DNA of 50,651 nucleotides from an uncultured Paracoccaceae bacterium (GTDB lineage Bacteria; Pseudomonadota; Alphaproteobacteria; Rhodobacterales; Rhodobacteraceae), in assembly GCA_938028765.1 (NCBI GenBank), contig CALIZF010000072.1, positions 1 through 50,651 on the forward strand, read 5' to 3'. The notes beneath the pieces are model-generated. The model searched no databases. It was not told where the DNA came from and saw only the letters and a list, made by a program, of their open reading frames with translations. The position numbers and the translations under genes are program-made. Below, piece after piece: positions 1-9,355 of this stretch (positions are counted from its first letter, which is position 1; each line of letters opens with the position of its first letter).

Positions 1-133
1 CCTGTCCCGCTCCGGTCGGCCGCGCCCGCCCCTGCCGTGCTGGTTCCCGCGGCTCGGGCATCAACGGCAGCGTCGCCGCGGGGCAGTCTCGCACGCGGGG
101 GCGGGCCGAGTCATCCCTGTTGACGGCCGGCGG

Positions 134-163
134 CCGGTGCCGCGCGGCCGGTGGCGGCACCGG
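134..163 (-). terminator. GC-rich inverted repeat downstream of clpV
   Basis: A perfect 10-bp inverted repeat (arms 134-143 and 154-163, 10-nt loop) lies 17 nt past the clpV stop codon. It could end the type VI operon transcript, but no T-tract follows on the minus strand, so an intrinsic terminator is only a possibility. The rest of 1-179 is GC-rich sequence in which I see no gene. Confidence 0.3.
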
Positions 164-179
164 ACCGGCCGGCAACGGA

Positions 180-2933
180 CTATGCCCGCGCATCGCTAGC
201 CGTTCCTTCCGCCGCGGCGCCGCTGCCGCCGTCGAAGCTGTAGACGAAATCGCCGCCGGCCACGTCGATCGCCACCCGCTCCACCTTCCGGCCCTCGAAC
301 ATGCGCCTGAGGAACTCGTTCGAGATGTCGGGCAGCATGGTGTTGGTGACGATGGCATCGATCATGCGCCCGCCGCTTTCCAGCTCCTGGCAACGCCCCA
401 CGATAGTGTCGACCACCGCATCGGTGTAGGCGAAGGGAACGCCGTGACCTTCCGCCACGCGCTTGCCGATCCGGTCGAGCTGCAGCCGCGTGATGTCGGC
501 GATCATCTTAGGGCTGAGCGGATAGTAGGGGATCGTGACCAGCCGACCGAGCAGTGCGGGCGGGAACACCTTCAGCAGGGGATCGCGCAGCGCCTTCGCG
601 ATGTCCTCGGGGTCGGGCATCAGCTCGGGGTCGGAACACAGGCTCATGATCAAGTCCGAACCGACGTTCGATGTCAGCAGGATCAGCGTGTTGCGGAAAT
701 CGATCCGGCGTCCCTCGCCGTCTTCCATCACGCCCTTGTCGAACACCTGGAAGAAGATCTCGTGCACGTCCGGGTGCGCCTTCTCGACCTCGTCGAGCAG
801 GACGACCGAATAGGGCTTGCGGCGCACCGCCTCGGTCAGCACGCCCCCCTCGCCGTAGCCGACGTAGCCGGGGGGCGCGCCCTTCAGGGACGAGACGGTG
901 TGCGCCTCCTGATACTCGCTCATGTTGATCGTGATGACGTTCTGCTCGCCGCCGTAAAGAACCTCGGCCAGCGCCAGCGCGGTTTCCGTCTTGCCGACGC
1001 CCGAGGTGCCGGCCAGCAGGAACACCCCGATCGGCTTGGACGGATTGTCGAGGCCCGCCCGGCTGGTCTGGATGCGCTTGGCGATCATCTTCATCGCGTG
1101 ATCCTGGCCGATCACGCGCCGTGCAAGGTGCTTGTCGAGGTCGATCACCGTCGCGATCTCGTCGCGCAGCATCCGTCCGACGGGAATGCCGGTCCAGTCG
1201 GCCACCACGGAACCGACCGCCTGGGCATCGACGATCGGCAGGATGAGCGGCGAGTCGCCCTGCAGCGCCTCGAGTTCCGCATTCTTCGCGCGCAGGTCCG
1301 CCAGCAGCGCGGCGCGGTCGCCGTCTGCCGCGGGCGCTGCGCCCCCGGCCGCCGGCGCCGCGTCGCCGTCGACCGGCTGGCCTCCCTCGCGCAGCTTCGC
1401 ACGCAGCGCAAGGACCTGCTCCACCAAGGCCTTTTCCGACTCCCACCGCGCGGTCAGGTCGGCCTGCCGCGCCTCTTCGGCGGCCCGCGCGGCCGTCACG
1501 GCCTCGCGCCGGGCGGTCACGTCGTAGCCGGCGGTCTCGTCGCGGTCGATGATTTCCAGTTCCGTCGTCAACGCCTCGATCCGCCGGCGGGAATCGTCCA
1601 CCTCGGCCGGCACCGCGTGCTGGCTGACCGCGACCCGTGCGCAGGCGGTGTCGAGGACGCTGACCGACTTGTCGGGCAGCTGCCGGGCCGGGATGTAGCG
1701 GGCCGACAGTTTGACCGCCGCCTCGATCGCCTCGTCCAGCACCTGCACGCGATGGTGCGCTTCCAGCATCGCGGCGATGCCGCGCATCATGCGGATGGCG
1801 CGGTCGGTGTCCGGCTCGTCCACCTGCACGACCTGGAAGCGCCGGGTCAGGGCGGGATCCTTCTCGATGTGGCGCTTGTATTCGGCCCAGGTGGTGGCGC
1901 CGATCGTGCGCAGGGTGCCGCGGGCCAGCGCGGGCTTGAGGAGGTTCGCAGCATCGCCCGTCCCGGCAGCACCGCCCGCACCGACCAGCGTATGCGTCTC
2001 GTCGATGAACATGATGATCGGCACGGGGCTTGCCTGCACCTCGTCGATCACCTGCCGCAGGCGGTTCTCGAACTCGCCCTTCATGCTCGCGCCCGCCTGC
2101 AGAAGCCCGACGTCGAGCGACAGAAGCCGCGCCTCGCGCAGCGCCGGCGGCACATCACCGCGGGCGATGCGCAGGGCGAAACCCTCGACCACGGCGGTCT
2201 TGCCCACCCCCGCCTCGCCGGTCAGGATCGGGTTGTTCTGCCGCCGCCGCATCAGGATATCGACCACCTGGCGGATCTCGGCGTCGCGGCCCACGATGGG
2301 GTCGATCCGGCCGGCGCGCGCGGCCTCTGTCATGTCGGTGCAGAACTGCTTCAGCGCCTCTTGCTTGCCCATCTGGGCCGGCGCCATCGCGCCCGAAGCC
2401 TCGCCGGGAGCGGCGCCCCCGCCGGTGCGCGACCCGTCCTTGGGTGCCATTCCCTCTTCGGGCGAGCCGGCGGTGGCGGCAGTGAAATCCTGGGCCAGAT
2501 CGTCGGGCTTGATCTTGCGGAACTCGCCCGAGATGCCGAACAAGATGTTGCGCAGCGGTGGCGTCTTGAGCATCCCGAGCAGAAGGTGCCCGGTGCGCAC
2601 CTGGCTTGAATTGTAGAGCAGCGAGCCCCAGACCCAGGCGCGTTCCATCGCGTCCTCGAGATGCTCCGACAGGTCGCTGATCGAGCTTGCCCCACGCGGC
2701 AGGGCATCGAGCGCGCGGGTCATGTCGGCTACGATCCGACCGGGGTCGAGGTTGTAGTGGCGGACGATGCGGTGCAGGTCGCTGTCCTGCTGCTGCAGGA
2801 TCTGATGCAACCAGTGCACGATCTCGACATAGGGGTTGCCCCGCAGCTTGCAGAACACCGTCGCCCCCTCGACCGCCTGATAGCCGAGGCGGTTGAGCTT
2901 GCCGAACAGGGCCGCGCGGCTGATGTCGCTCAT
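180..2933 (-). CDS. clpV: Type VI secretion AAA+ ATPase ClpV (TssH)
   Basis: This ClpB-family ATPase disassembles the contracted TssB/TssC sheath in the cytoplasm so that its subunits can be reused. The 917-residue protein has a Clp N-terminal domain (about 1-150), a first Walker A, GEAGVGKT, near 239-246 with Walker B IMFIDE near 307-312, a charged coiled-coil middle region (about 445-560), and a second Walker A, GTSGVGKTE, near 642-650, followed by VVLLDEVEKA. The ATG at 2933 is preferred over the TTG one codon upstream because AAGGAG sits at a normal distance and the ATG overlaps the tssG stop as TGATG, which implies translational coupling. It is the last gene of the operon. The chaperone ClpB is excluded by context and by its sheath-operon neighbours. 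Confidence 0.96.
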   Translation of the reverse strand: MSDISRAALFGKLNRLGYQAVEGATVFCKLRGNPYVEIVHWLHQILQQQDSDLHRIVRHYNLDPGRIVADMTRALDALPRGASSISDLSEHLEDAMERAWVWGSLLYNSSQVRTGHLLLGMLKTPPLRNILFGISGEFRKIKPDDLAQDFTAATAGSPEEGMAPKDGSRTGGGAAPGEASGAMAPAQMGKQEALKQFCTDMTEAARAGRIDPIVGRDAEIRQVVDILMRRRQNNPILTGEAGVGKTAVVEGFALRIARGDVPPALREARLLSLDVGLLQAGASMKGEFENRLRQVIDEVQASPVPIIMFIDETHTLVGAGGAAGTGDAANLLKPALARGTLRTIGATTWAEYKRHIEKDPALTRRFQVVQVDEPDTDRAIRMMRGIAAMLEAHHRVQVLDEAIEAAVKLSARYIPARQLPDKSVSVLDTACARVAVSQHAVPAEVDDSRRRIEALTTELEIIDRDETAGYDVTARREAVTAARAAEEARQADLTARWESEKALVEQVLALRAKLREGGQPVDGDAAPAAGGAAPAADGDRAALLADLRAKNAELEALQGDSPLILPIVDAQAVGSVVADWTGIPVGRMLRDEIATVIDLDKHLARRVIGQDHAMKMIAKRIQTSRAGLDNPSKPIGVFLLAGTSGVGKTETALALAEVLYGGEQNVITINMSEYQEAHTVSSLKGAPPGYVGYGEGGVLTEAVRRKPYSVVLLDEVEKAHPDVHEIFFQVFDKGVMEDGEGRRIDFRNTLILLTSNVGSDLIMSLCSDPELMPDPEDIAKALRDPLLKVFPPALLGRLVTIPYYPLSPKMIADITRLQLDRIGKRVAEGHGVPFAYTDAVVDTIVGRCQELESGGRMIDAIVTNTMLPDISNEFLRRMFEGRKVERVAIDVAGGDFVYSFDGGSGAAAEGTASDARA

Positions 2934-4039
2934 CAAAGGCTCTCCTTGCCGAGGGGGGCGGCGGTTGCCGGGTGCGCGGCCGCAGGCCTGGCGGCGGGCG
3001 CGCAGCCGACCCCGGCCTGCGGGCGGCGCAAGGGCGCAAGGCAGAGGTCGTCAGCATCGCGCGCATCCGCGCGCCGCATCCCGATCCAGCTCGTATGTCC
3101 AAGGGCGGTCGCCCCGCCCAGGACGCTGCGCGGCACCTCTTCGGCGCGCAGGATAAGGTTCACGTCCCAGTCCAGCACATCGCCGACATGGTTGCGCACG
3201 ATCGCCGCCATCCGTTCGAGCGACCCCTGGCCGGGCAGAAGACGGCGAAACTCTTCAAGGCTCAGTGGCCCGATGCGGATGCGGAACTTGGCGCTGCGCG
3301 ACCAGACGCGCGTGCCGATGCTGGTGGCCCGGCCAAGCCCCGCGGGCCGGCCCAACTGCCAGCGGTCGTCGGGTTCGAGGTCGAGCCAGCTGCCGACGAA
3401 CTGCTTGACCCGCACCGGCGCGGCGAAGAAGGCCGACAGCATCGACACCAGCGCCTCTGCCGATTTGGGCCCAGCCGACAGGTGGCCTGCGAAGTGCAGC
3501 TTGGCAAGATCGGGCATCGCGTCCCGCCCGGCCATCGCCGCGCCGTCGCGCCCCGACAGGGCCGCCACCTTGCGCGCCCAGGGGTCGGCGTCGGCGCGGT
3601 CGAACGACGGCGCGGGCTGGCCCGTCGTCCAAGCGCGATAGAACAGCGACATCAGCCGGTGCGTCAGCATGTCGGCGAAGGCCACGAAGGCGGTGTCGCG
3701 GTGCTTGCGGCTGCGTTCGAGCGCGAATTCGGTCAGGTGCAGCGGCAGCGGCCCCTGTGGACCGAACAGACCGAATGCGAGGTTCCCCAGCCGCATCCGC
3801 CCGCTGCGCCGGTCGGGCCCGTAGCCCGTGATGGTCGCGCGGGGAAAGGCCATCTCGGGATCCTGGCCCAGCCGCACCGCATCCTCCGCGGGCCGGCGGG
3901 ACCAGCCCAGCCGCGGCCGGTCGGCGTGGTGCGCCTCGATGATGCGCAAGGCAAGGAACAGGTGGTGACCCGCCGGGTCCTGCAGCAGACGCGCATGATG
4001 CGTCAGAGCAGCCGGCCCAGTCCGCCTTCCGGCTTCCAT
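2933..4039 (-). CDS. tssG: Type VI secretion baseplate subunit TssG (ImpH/VasB)
   Basis: TssG is a wedge component of the type VI baseplate and works with TssE, TssF and TssK. The 368-residue product has the family's opening (LFLALRIIEA, followed by a region with PRLG and a GPQGPLP loop), a conserved SRKHRDTAF segment, and the late ELEPDDRWQLG-like region. The last 35 residues are an Ala/Pro-rich tail that I do not recognise as conserved. The gene starts inside the 3' end of tssF (37-nt overlap) and its stop overlaps the clpV start, as expected in a co-translated baseplate operon. Confidence 0.93.
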   Translation of the reverse strand: MEAGRRTGPAALTHHARLLQDPAGHHLFLALRIIEAHHADRPRLGWSRRPAEDAVRLGQDPEMAFPRATITGYGPDRRSGRMRLGNLAFGLFGPQGPLPLHLTEFALERSRKHRDTAFVAFADMLTHRLMSLFYRAWTTGQPAPSFDRADADPWARKVAALSGRDGAAMAGRDAMPDLAKLHFAGHLSAGPKSAEALVSMLSAFFAAPVRVKQFVGSWLDLEPDDRWQLGRPAGLGRATSIGTRVWSRSAKFRIRIGPLSLEEFRRLLPGQGSLERMAAIVRNHVGDVLDWDVNLILRAEEVPRSVLGGATALGHTSWIGMRRADARDADDLCLAPLRRPQAGVGCAPAARPAAAHPATAAPLGKESL

Positions 4040-5880
4040 CGGATGATCTCTCCGCGCTGCTGGGTCCCGAGGACCGTTTCGGTGAAGGAATTGATGGCGA
4101 CGTGCTTGCGGAAGAACCGCGCCAGCACTGCGCCGAGCGTATGAACCCCCGCGCCCTCGAAGAAGCTCTCGTCGAACTCGAGCCGGATCTCCAGCCCGCG
4201 GACCGCCGTGGACAGAACCTCGTCCGCGATCCGCCGCACGATCGGCCGGCAGGAAACCCCGACGATCCCCTCGAGCTGCTGGGACAGCGCGCGGTCGCCG
4301 GGCGGCACATAGAGCCCGACGAGTTCCCGCAGCGCCGCCGCCGCGCTGCCCGAACCCGACTCGGCGATCGACAGGTAGTTGAGGCTGAGGTGGCTGATCA
4401 GGCGCCAGGCAGTATCGCCCTGCGCAATGCCGGGGCGCGGCCGGGTGGGCGGCGTGGGCGTCCAGACCGACAGGACGGGTCCGCCGTCGGGCAGATGGAA
4501 CGTGTCCCGCCCGGCGGCGTTGAGCAGAAGCGGCAGGTCGCGGTTGGTGACAAGGCCGCGGACCGAAAGCTGGCTCAGCGCCGCCGGCCAGGGCGCCTGT
4601 GCCCGATCGACCAGCGACAGGAAGATTTCCGACCCGAGATAGGACGTGCGGGTTCCCCGCAGGCGCTCGCGTTCCGTCCGCTGCCGCAGCCGGCGCCGGA
4701 TGGTGTAGTAGGCAGGATGCGCCGACCCCGCCGCGGTCAGGTCCGTGGCGGAATAGAACGGCTGGAACACCACATCTGGCCGGCCATCGCCGCTAATGCC
4801 CACCACGGACGTCAGCGCATAGACCTCGTAGTCGAGGGGCGCGGCCCGGTTGACGACGACGTGCTGTTCGACATCGGCGCGCGTCACCGGAACATAGTCG
4901 AACCGAGGTTCGAAAAGGTTCACCGCCGGTACGGCGTGCAGCACGAAGGCATCGGGCCGGATGCCGGCGCCATCGTCGGGCAGGGGCTCGGACAGCAGGA
5001 TGTAGATGTCCACCGCGTCGCCCGCGGCCCGCCGCACCGCCGGGCCAAGTCCGGTCAGCTCCACGAAGTGGAAGCGCGCCGGCATGGCAAAGTATTCCTG
5101 CAGCAGGCGGTAGCCGTCGAAACTCTGCCGCGGCAGCGGCAATAGCGCCTCGTCGCGGCCGAAGCCCCGCGGCTCGACCGCCGCGCCGCGCAGCGGTTCC
5201 ACCCAGTCCGCGCGGGGATCGGTCGCGCGCCCGGCAAGGCCCGCCACGCGGGTGCACAGCGCCTCGTGCAGGGCGAAGGGGTTGCCTGCGGCGGCGCCGA
5301 CATGCAGCGTCAGCCGGTCGAGCGGCAGGTCCGCCATCGGCTCTGCGTCCGTGCGTTGCAGGCGCAGCCGGATCCCGGCGCGCGCGGCGGTGTCGCGCGC
5401 CACCTTGGCCGCGACAAGCTCGCCGCGGCTGGCGATGTATTCCGCCTCGGCGATGCGCAGCGGCCAGAGCGTGACATCCGCCGCGGTGCGGAAGATGCAG
5501 GCGGTCTGTTCCCCCTCCATCGGCCGCGCACGCAGGCGCGTGTGTCGCTTCATCACGAAGCCCGACTTGACGGCGGCATTGTTGGTGTCGGGATCGAAGG
5601 CGACCACCATCATCGACGGGGTCGGCGCGAGGTAATGGGGATAGACGATCTCGAGAAGGTTCGCGGTGAAGGCGGGAAACTGCTGCTCGATCTCGAGCTG
5701 CACGCGCGCGGCAAGGAACGCCGCGCCCTCCAGCAGTCGCTCGACATAGGGATCGAGCACCTCGAGGCCCTCGAGCCCCAGCCGCGCGGCGATCTTGGGA
5801 TAGGCCAGCGCGAATTCCGCGCCCATGTCCCGCAGGAAGGCGAGTTCGGCTTCGTAGTGCGACAGAAGGCGGGTATCCAT
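4003..5880 (-). CDS. tssF: Type VI secretion baseplate subunit TssF (ImpG/VasA)
   Basis: TssF is the largest baseplate wedge protein. The chosen product is 625 residues, the usual family length, and begins MDTRLLSHYEAELAFLRDMG, the typical TssF start. An upstream in-frame extension of about 30 residues runs back into tssE and looks non-coding, so it is left out. Family signs include AYPKIAARLGLEGLEVLDPYV near the N-terminus and the FPAFTANLLEIVYPHYLAP segment that follows. The ATG is 2 nt downstream of the tssE stop, and the 3' end overlaps tssG. Confidence 0.95.
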   Translation of the reverse strand: MDTRLLSHYEAELAFLRDMGAEFALAYPKIAARLGLEGLEVLDPYVERLLEGAAFLAARVQLEIEQQFPAFTANLLEIVYPHYLAPTPSMMVVAFDPDTNNAAVKSGFVMKRHTRLRARPMEGEQTACIFRTAADVTLWPLRIAEAEYIASRGELVAAKVARDTAARAGIRLRLQRTDAEPMADLPLDRLTLHVGAAAGNPFALHEALCTRVAGLAGRATDPRADWVEPLRGAAVEPRGFGRDEALLPLPRQSFDGYRLLQEYFAMPARFHFVELTGLGPAVRRAAGDAVDIYILLSEPLPDDGAGIRPDAFVLHAVPAVNLFEPRFDYVPVTRADVEQHVVVNRAAPLDYEVYALTSVVGISGDGRPDVVFQPFYSATDLTAAGSAHPAYYTIRRRLRQRTERERLRGTRTSYLGSEIFLSLVDRAQAPWPAALSQLSVRGLVTNRDLPLLLNAAGRDTFHLPDGGPVLSVWTPTPPTRPRPGIAQGDTAWRLISHLSLNYLSIAESGSGSAAAALRELVGLYVPPGDRALSQQLEGIVGVSCRPIVRRIADEVLSTAVRGLEIRLEFDESFFEGAGVHTLGAVLARFFRKHVAINSFTETVLGTQQRGEIIRWKPEGGLGRLL

Positions 5881-5882
5881 GG

Positions 5883-6380
5883 CTAGGCGATCCGCTCGAT
5901 GTCCACCGATCCCGTCGTCATGTCGATCTCGGTCCGCAGGTAGAGCTCCAGCGGCACCGGCTGCGCCCACATCTCGGCGCGGATCCCGAAGGCCAGCACG
6001 ACGTCGGCATTGCGCGCCGACCGCTGCAGCTCGATCTGAAGCGTGCCGGGCCGCAGCCGCGGCTCGAAGGTCTCGACCGCGGCGATCAGCGACCGGCGGA
6101 TCCTGTCGGCCCGCAGGCGGGTGTCGAACACCCCCGACAGGTCGCTGATGCCGTAGTTCAGGACCGACCGCGCGGCATGAGGGTGCCGGTCGGGATCGAT
6201 CCAGGGCTCGGCGTTGCTGGAGTTCAAGAGCCAGCTGAGGTCGCGCTGCACGATCTCGCGCAGGCGGCGGATGTCGATCACGCGCCGGTCGCGCGATTCC
6301 GCCGCGCGGGACGGGTCCTCGTCCGTCAGCCGGTCGAGCAGCGATGGCTGCAGGCGTTCGCTGATCGTCCGGTCCGCCAT
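5883..6380 (-). CDS. tssE: Type VI secretion baseplate subunit TssE (gp25-like)
   Basis: TssE is the type VI homologue of phage T4 gp25, a baseplate protein that nucleates sheath assembly. The 165-residue product has the gp25-like core: an LNSSNAEP segment, then SVLNYGISDLSG, and a C-terminal region ending in a strand-rich LYLRTEIDMTTGS. The start is the ATG at 6380 of MADRTISERLQPSLLDRLTD, because the reading frame upstream of it covers tagJ in another frame. It sits 8 nt after tagJ and 2 nt before tssF. Confidence 0.93.
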   Translation of the reverse strand: MADRTISERLQPSLLDRLTDEDPSRAAESRDRRVIDIRRLREIVQRDLSWLLNSSNAEPWIDPDRHPHAARSVLNYGISDLSGVFDTRLRADRIRRSLIAAVETFEPRLRPGTLQIELQRSARNADVVLAFGIRAEMWAQPVPLELYLRTEIDMTTGSVDIERIA

Positions 6381-6388
6381 GTCGGGAC

Positions 6389-7195
6389 CTATGCGGTACC
6401 GGCCGCGACCGGCGCGATATCGATCCGGCGCGTGTCCATCAAGGCGCATTCGACCGTATCGGTGGACAGGATGCGCTGGCCAAGCCCGGTGAACAGCCCC
6501 GCACCCGCATCCGTCCAGCCGGTCGCGCGCGCCAGCTTCTCGGCCGCCGAGCCGCGCGCGGTCGTGCCGGGGTAGCGGGTCGGGATCAGCGCGACGACCT
6601 CGCCCTCGCTGGCCAGGCGAAGCTGCGCGGGCATCCAGACCGCGTCGCGCAGGTCGGCGGGCGGATCGAGAACGACCGTGCGGATCGCGGCGAAGGGCAC
6701 CCAGAAATAGCGCCCGTTGATGATCGTCTCCAGCACCGGGCCGAGGCGCATGTCGGCATCGGCGATCCAGGCGAAGGGTGTTCCGTCGATCGTGCCGGGC
6801 GTTTCCGGCGCGGCATCGAAGGCCTGCGCGCGCAGCGCGTCGGCCTCGGCCGCGCGGCCCCGGGCAAGGTGGCCCTGCGCCTCGATCAGAAGCGCCAGCC
6901 ACCGGGCAGGCTGGCCCAGAACCATCGGCGCCACCGTGCCGGCGAAGACCTTGTCGCGGTGGAGTTCGCAGACGATCGCCTCGCGGTAGGTCTGCGCCAT
7001 CGGGATCGCCGCAGGATCGAGTTCGGCACAGAGCTTGAGCTGCGCGACGGCGCGCTGCCAGTCGCCAAGGACGCACAGAAGCTGGAACAGGAACACGCGC
7101 AGCTTCGCGTCCGCCGGCTTCGCCCGCACGGCAGCCTGAAGCGCGGCAAGCGCGCCGTCGAGGTCGTTGCCCCTGAGGTGATCGGTCGCGTCCAT
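6389..7195 (-). CDS. tagJ: Type VI accessory protein TagJ (ImpE family)
   Basis: ImpE/TagJ proteins bind the TssB sheath protein in some type VI systems and modulate ClpV recruitment. They occur in only part of the T6SS families. The 268-residue product starts MDATDHLRGNDLDGALAALQ, a TPR-like helical N-terminus, followed by the ImpE core with TIDGTPFAWIADADMRLGP and NGRYFWVPF. The ATG at 7195 is preferred to an upstream in-frame start because the extra 19 residues cover the hairpin between hcp and tagJ. It sits between hcp and tssE, the standard place in imp-type loci. Confidence 0.9.
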   Translation of the reverse strand: MDATDHLRGNDLDGALAALQAAVRAKPADAKLRVFLFQLLCVLGDWQRAVAQLKLCAELDPAAIPMAQTYREAIVCELHRDKVFAGTVAPMVLGQPARWLALLIEAQGHLARGRAAEADALRAQAFDAAPETPGTIDGTPFAWIADADMRLGPVLETIINGRYFWVPFAAIRTVVLDPPADLRDAVWMPAQLRLASEGEVVALIPTRYPGTTARGSAAEKLARATGWTDAGAGLFTGLGQRILSTDTVECALMDTRRIDIAPVAAGTA

Positions 7196-7227
7196 CGGCC
7201 CCGCCTGTCCGGCCTCGGGAAAGTGGT

Positions 7228-7252
7228 GTGGCCCGCGGTGCCCGCGGGCCAC
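7228..7252 (-). other. Perfect 11-bp hairpin between hcp and tagJ
   Basis: Arms 7228-7238 and 7242-7252 are exact reverse complements around a 3-nt loop, 9 nt after the hcp stop codon. Only a short TTT follows on the minus strand, so this is more likely a 3' mRNA-stabilising or partial-termination hairpin than a strong terminator. Confidence 0.6.
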
Positions 7253-7261
7253 GATCCGGCG

Positions 7262-7762
7262 TCAGCTGATCTGCTTCTCGGCGTTGCTGCGGATCGACCA
7301 GGACACATCCGGCGAGGCGCCGCCCGCGCCGGACTTGAGCTGTTCCGTGTACTTCAGCTTGAAGAAGTCGAAGTTGAGCGAGATGTTCTCGGTCAGCCTG
7401 TCCTCGCCCCCGGAGCTGCCGGTCTGGTAGGAGGTGATCAAGACATCCTTCATCTCCATGACCAGGTAGTCCAGCGGCTTGTTTCCGGCCTTGCGCACGA
7501 TCAGCGTGGCGTCGGCGTGGTGGGTGCCCTTGGCGACCGATTTCAGGAGGTCGGGCGTCGCCTTGTCCACGTACTTGGTGACGCTGAGGTCCTGGAAGCT
7601 GGCCTTGCCCGACCCCGATCCACCGGCGACATGCGTGCTGCCGCTGTTGGAGCCGCCCCAGGACCAGGCGAGGATGTCGATCCAGCCGTCCTTGGCGTTG
7701 TATTTCTCGTCCTTGGCTTCGCCCTTGATCTGACCGATCTTGAGGAACATGTCGACGGCCAT
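7262..7762 (-). CDS. hcp: Type VI secretion tube protein Hcp
   Basis: Hcp forms the stacked hexameric rings of the inner tube that is propelled out of the cell and carries small effectors. The 166-residue product has the typical start MAVDMFLKI, the early DGWIDILAWSWG strand, the FQDLSVTKYVDKATP segment, and the late NISLNFDFFKLKY strand. The ATG at 7762 has a very strong Shine-Dalgarno (AGGAAGGAG). The gene is isolated from tssC and tagJ by intergenic hairpins on both sides, unlike the other genes of this operon, which mostly touch. This fits separate post-transcriptional control of an abundant protein. Confidence 0.97.
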   Translation of the reverse strand: MAVDMFLKIGQIKGEAKDEKYNAKDGWIDILAWSWGGSNSGSTHVAGGSGSGKASFQDLSVTKYVDKATPDLLKSVAKGTHHADATLIVRKAGNKPLDYLVMEMKDVLITSYQTGSSGGEDRLTENISLNFDFFKLKYTEQLKSGAGGASPDVSWSIRSNAEKQIS

Positions 7763-7816
7763 GCGTGGTCTCCTTCCTGTTGGTGCGCGGCGCCGCGCGC
7801 CGGTTTCGGAATGTTT

Positions 7817-7849
7817 GCCCTGTCCCGCGCGACGCGCGCGGGACAGGGC
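7817..7849 (-). other. Perfect 15-bp hairpin between tssC and hcp
   Basis: Arms 7817-7831 and 7835-7849 are exact reverse complements around a 3-nt loop, in the 94-nt gap between tssC and hcp. On the minus strand the hairpin is followed by AAAC and not by a T-tract, so it is not a classical terminator. It can act as a processing or stabilising element at the 5' end of an hcp transcript. Confidence 0.65.
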
Positions 7850-7856
7850 CGCGGTA

Positions 7857-9350
7857 TCAGCCCTTCTCGCTCGGCAGCTTCGATACGAGGCGCAGCGACA
7901 CGGACAGCCCTTCAAGCTGGTAATGCGGCCGCAGGAAGAACTTCGACGAATAATACCCCGGATTGCCCTCGACCTCGGACACCTCGACGACGGCATCGGC
8001 CAGCGGCTTGCGGGCCTTGTCGCTTTCGCTCGACGTCGCGGGGTTGGGATCGACGTACTGAAGGATCCAGCTGTTCAGCCAGCCCTCCATGTCGCTGCGG
8101 CTCTTGAACGAGCCGATCTTGTCGCGGACCATGCACTTCAGGTAATGCGCAAAGCGGCAGGTCGCGAACAGATAGGGTAGCCGCGCCGCCAGGTTCGCGT
8201 TCGCGGTCGCGTCGGGATCGTCGTATTCGGCGGGCTTGTGGAGCGACTGCGCCCCGATGAAGGCTGCAAGATCGGTGTTCTTGCGGTGGACCAGCGGCAT
8301 CAGCCCGCTTTTCGCCAGTTCCGCCTCGCGCCGGTCGGCGATGGCGATCTCGGTGGGGCACTTCATGTCTACGCCGCCGTCGTCGGTGGGGAAGGTGTGG
8401 GTCGGCAGGTTCGCCACCGTTCCCCCGGACTCGACCCCCCGGATGCGCGAGCACCAGCCGTATTCCTTGAACGACCGGTTGATGTTCACCGCCATCCCGT
8501 AGGCCGAGTTCACCCAGCAGAACCGTTCGGAGTCGGCATTGCCGAGATCCTCCTCGAAGGCAAATTCCTCCACCGGATCGGACTTGGCACCATAGGGCCG
8601 GCGGCCGAGGAACCGCGGCATCGCAAGGCCGATGTACTTGCTGTCCTCGCTCTGGCGCAGGCTGTTCCACGCCGCGTATTCGGGCGTCGAGGTGATCTTG
8701 GTCAGATCGCGCGGGTTGGTCAGTTCCTGCCAGCTGTCGAACTGCATCAGCGACGGGCTCGCCCCGGCGATGAAGGGCGCGTGCGCCGCTGCAGCGATCT
8801 TGGCAAGCTCGCCCAGCAGCTCGACGTCCGGCGGGCTGTGGTCGAAGTGATAGTCTCCGACGAGGCAGCCGTAGGGTTCGCCGCCGAACTGCCCGAATTC
8901 CTCCTCGTAGAGCTTCTTGAACAGGGGCGACTGGTCCCAGGCCGCACCCTTGAACTTGCGCAGGGTCTTGTGCAGCTCCTTCTTCGAGATGTTCATCACG
9001 CGGATCTTCAGCATCTCGTCGGTCTCGGTGTTGTTGACGAGATAGTGCAGCCCGCGCCACGCGCTTTCGAGCTTCTGATATTCGGGATGGTGCAGGATGA
9101 GGTTGACCTGCTCGCCGATCTTGCGGTCGATCTCGGCGATCATCGACTGGACCGACGCCAGCACGTCCTCCGAGATCAGCGAAGCGTTGGCCAGCGCCTG
9201 TTCGGCCAGCGTCCGCACCGCCGCCTCGACCGCGCTGCGGGCGGCGTCCGACTTCGGCCGGAATTCCTTGTTCAGCAGCGCCGCGAAATCGTCGGCCTCG
9301 CGCGTCTCGACGCGGGCGGCGGAACCCTGCTGGGAGGTCGCATCGCTCAT
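7857..9350 (-). CDS. tssC: Type VI contractile sheath large subunit TssC
   Basis: TssC and TssB form the contractile sheath around the Hcp tube. The 497-residue protein matches the family closely: an N-terminal helical region with FRPKSDAARSAVEAAV, the LILHHPEYQKLESAWRGLHY motif, GEPYGCLVGDYHFDH, FLGRRPYG, and a C-terminal LRPHYQLEGLSVSLRLVSKL. The ATG at 9350 was chosen over a GTG three codons upstream because AGGAG lies 8 nt before it. The GTG overlaps the tssB stop and cannot be fully excluded. Confidence 0.97.
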   Translation of the reverse strand: MSDATSQQGSAARVETREADDFAALLNKEFRPKSDAARSAVEAAVRTLAEQALANASLISEDVLASVQSMIAEIDRKIGEQVNLILHHPEYQKLESAWRGLHYLVNNTETDEMLKIRVMNISKKELHKTLRKFKGAAWDQSPLFKKLYEEEFGQFGGEPYGCLVGDYHFDHSPPDVELLGELAKIAAAAHAPFIAGASPSLMQFDSWQELTNPRDLTKITSTPEYAAWNSLRQSEDSKYIGLAMPRFLGRRPYGAKSDPVEEFAFEEDLGNADSERFCWVNSAYGMAVNINRSFKEYGWCSRIRGVESGGTVANLPTHTFPTDDGGVDMKCPTEIAIADRREAELAKSGLMPLVHRKNTDLAAFIGAQSLHKPAEYDDPDATANANLAARLPYLFATCRFAHYLKCMVRDKIGSFKSRSDMEGWLNSWILQYVDPNPATSSESDKARKPLADAVVEVSEVEGNPGYYSSKFFLRPHYQLEGLSVSLRLVSKLPSEKG

Positions 9351-9355
9351 CGCTG

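Noticed and set aside
120..2609. 829-codon open frame on the plus strand opposite clpV
   Set aside because: It is a codon-phase shadow of the real ClpV gene in GC-rich DNA. It has low-complexity His/Arg/Gly sequence and no family signs.
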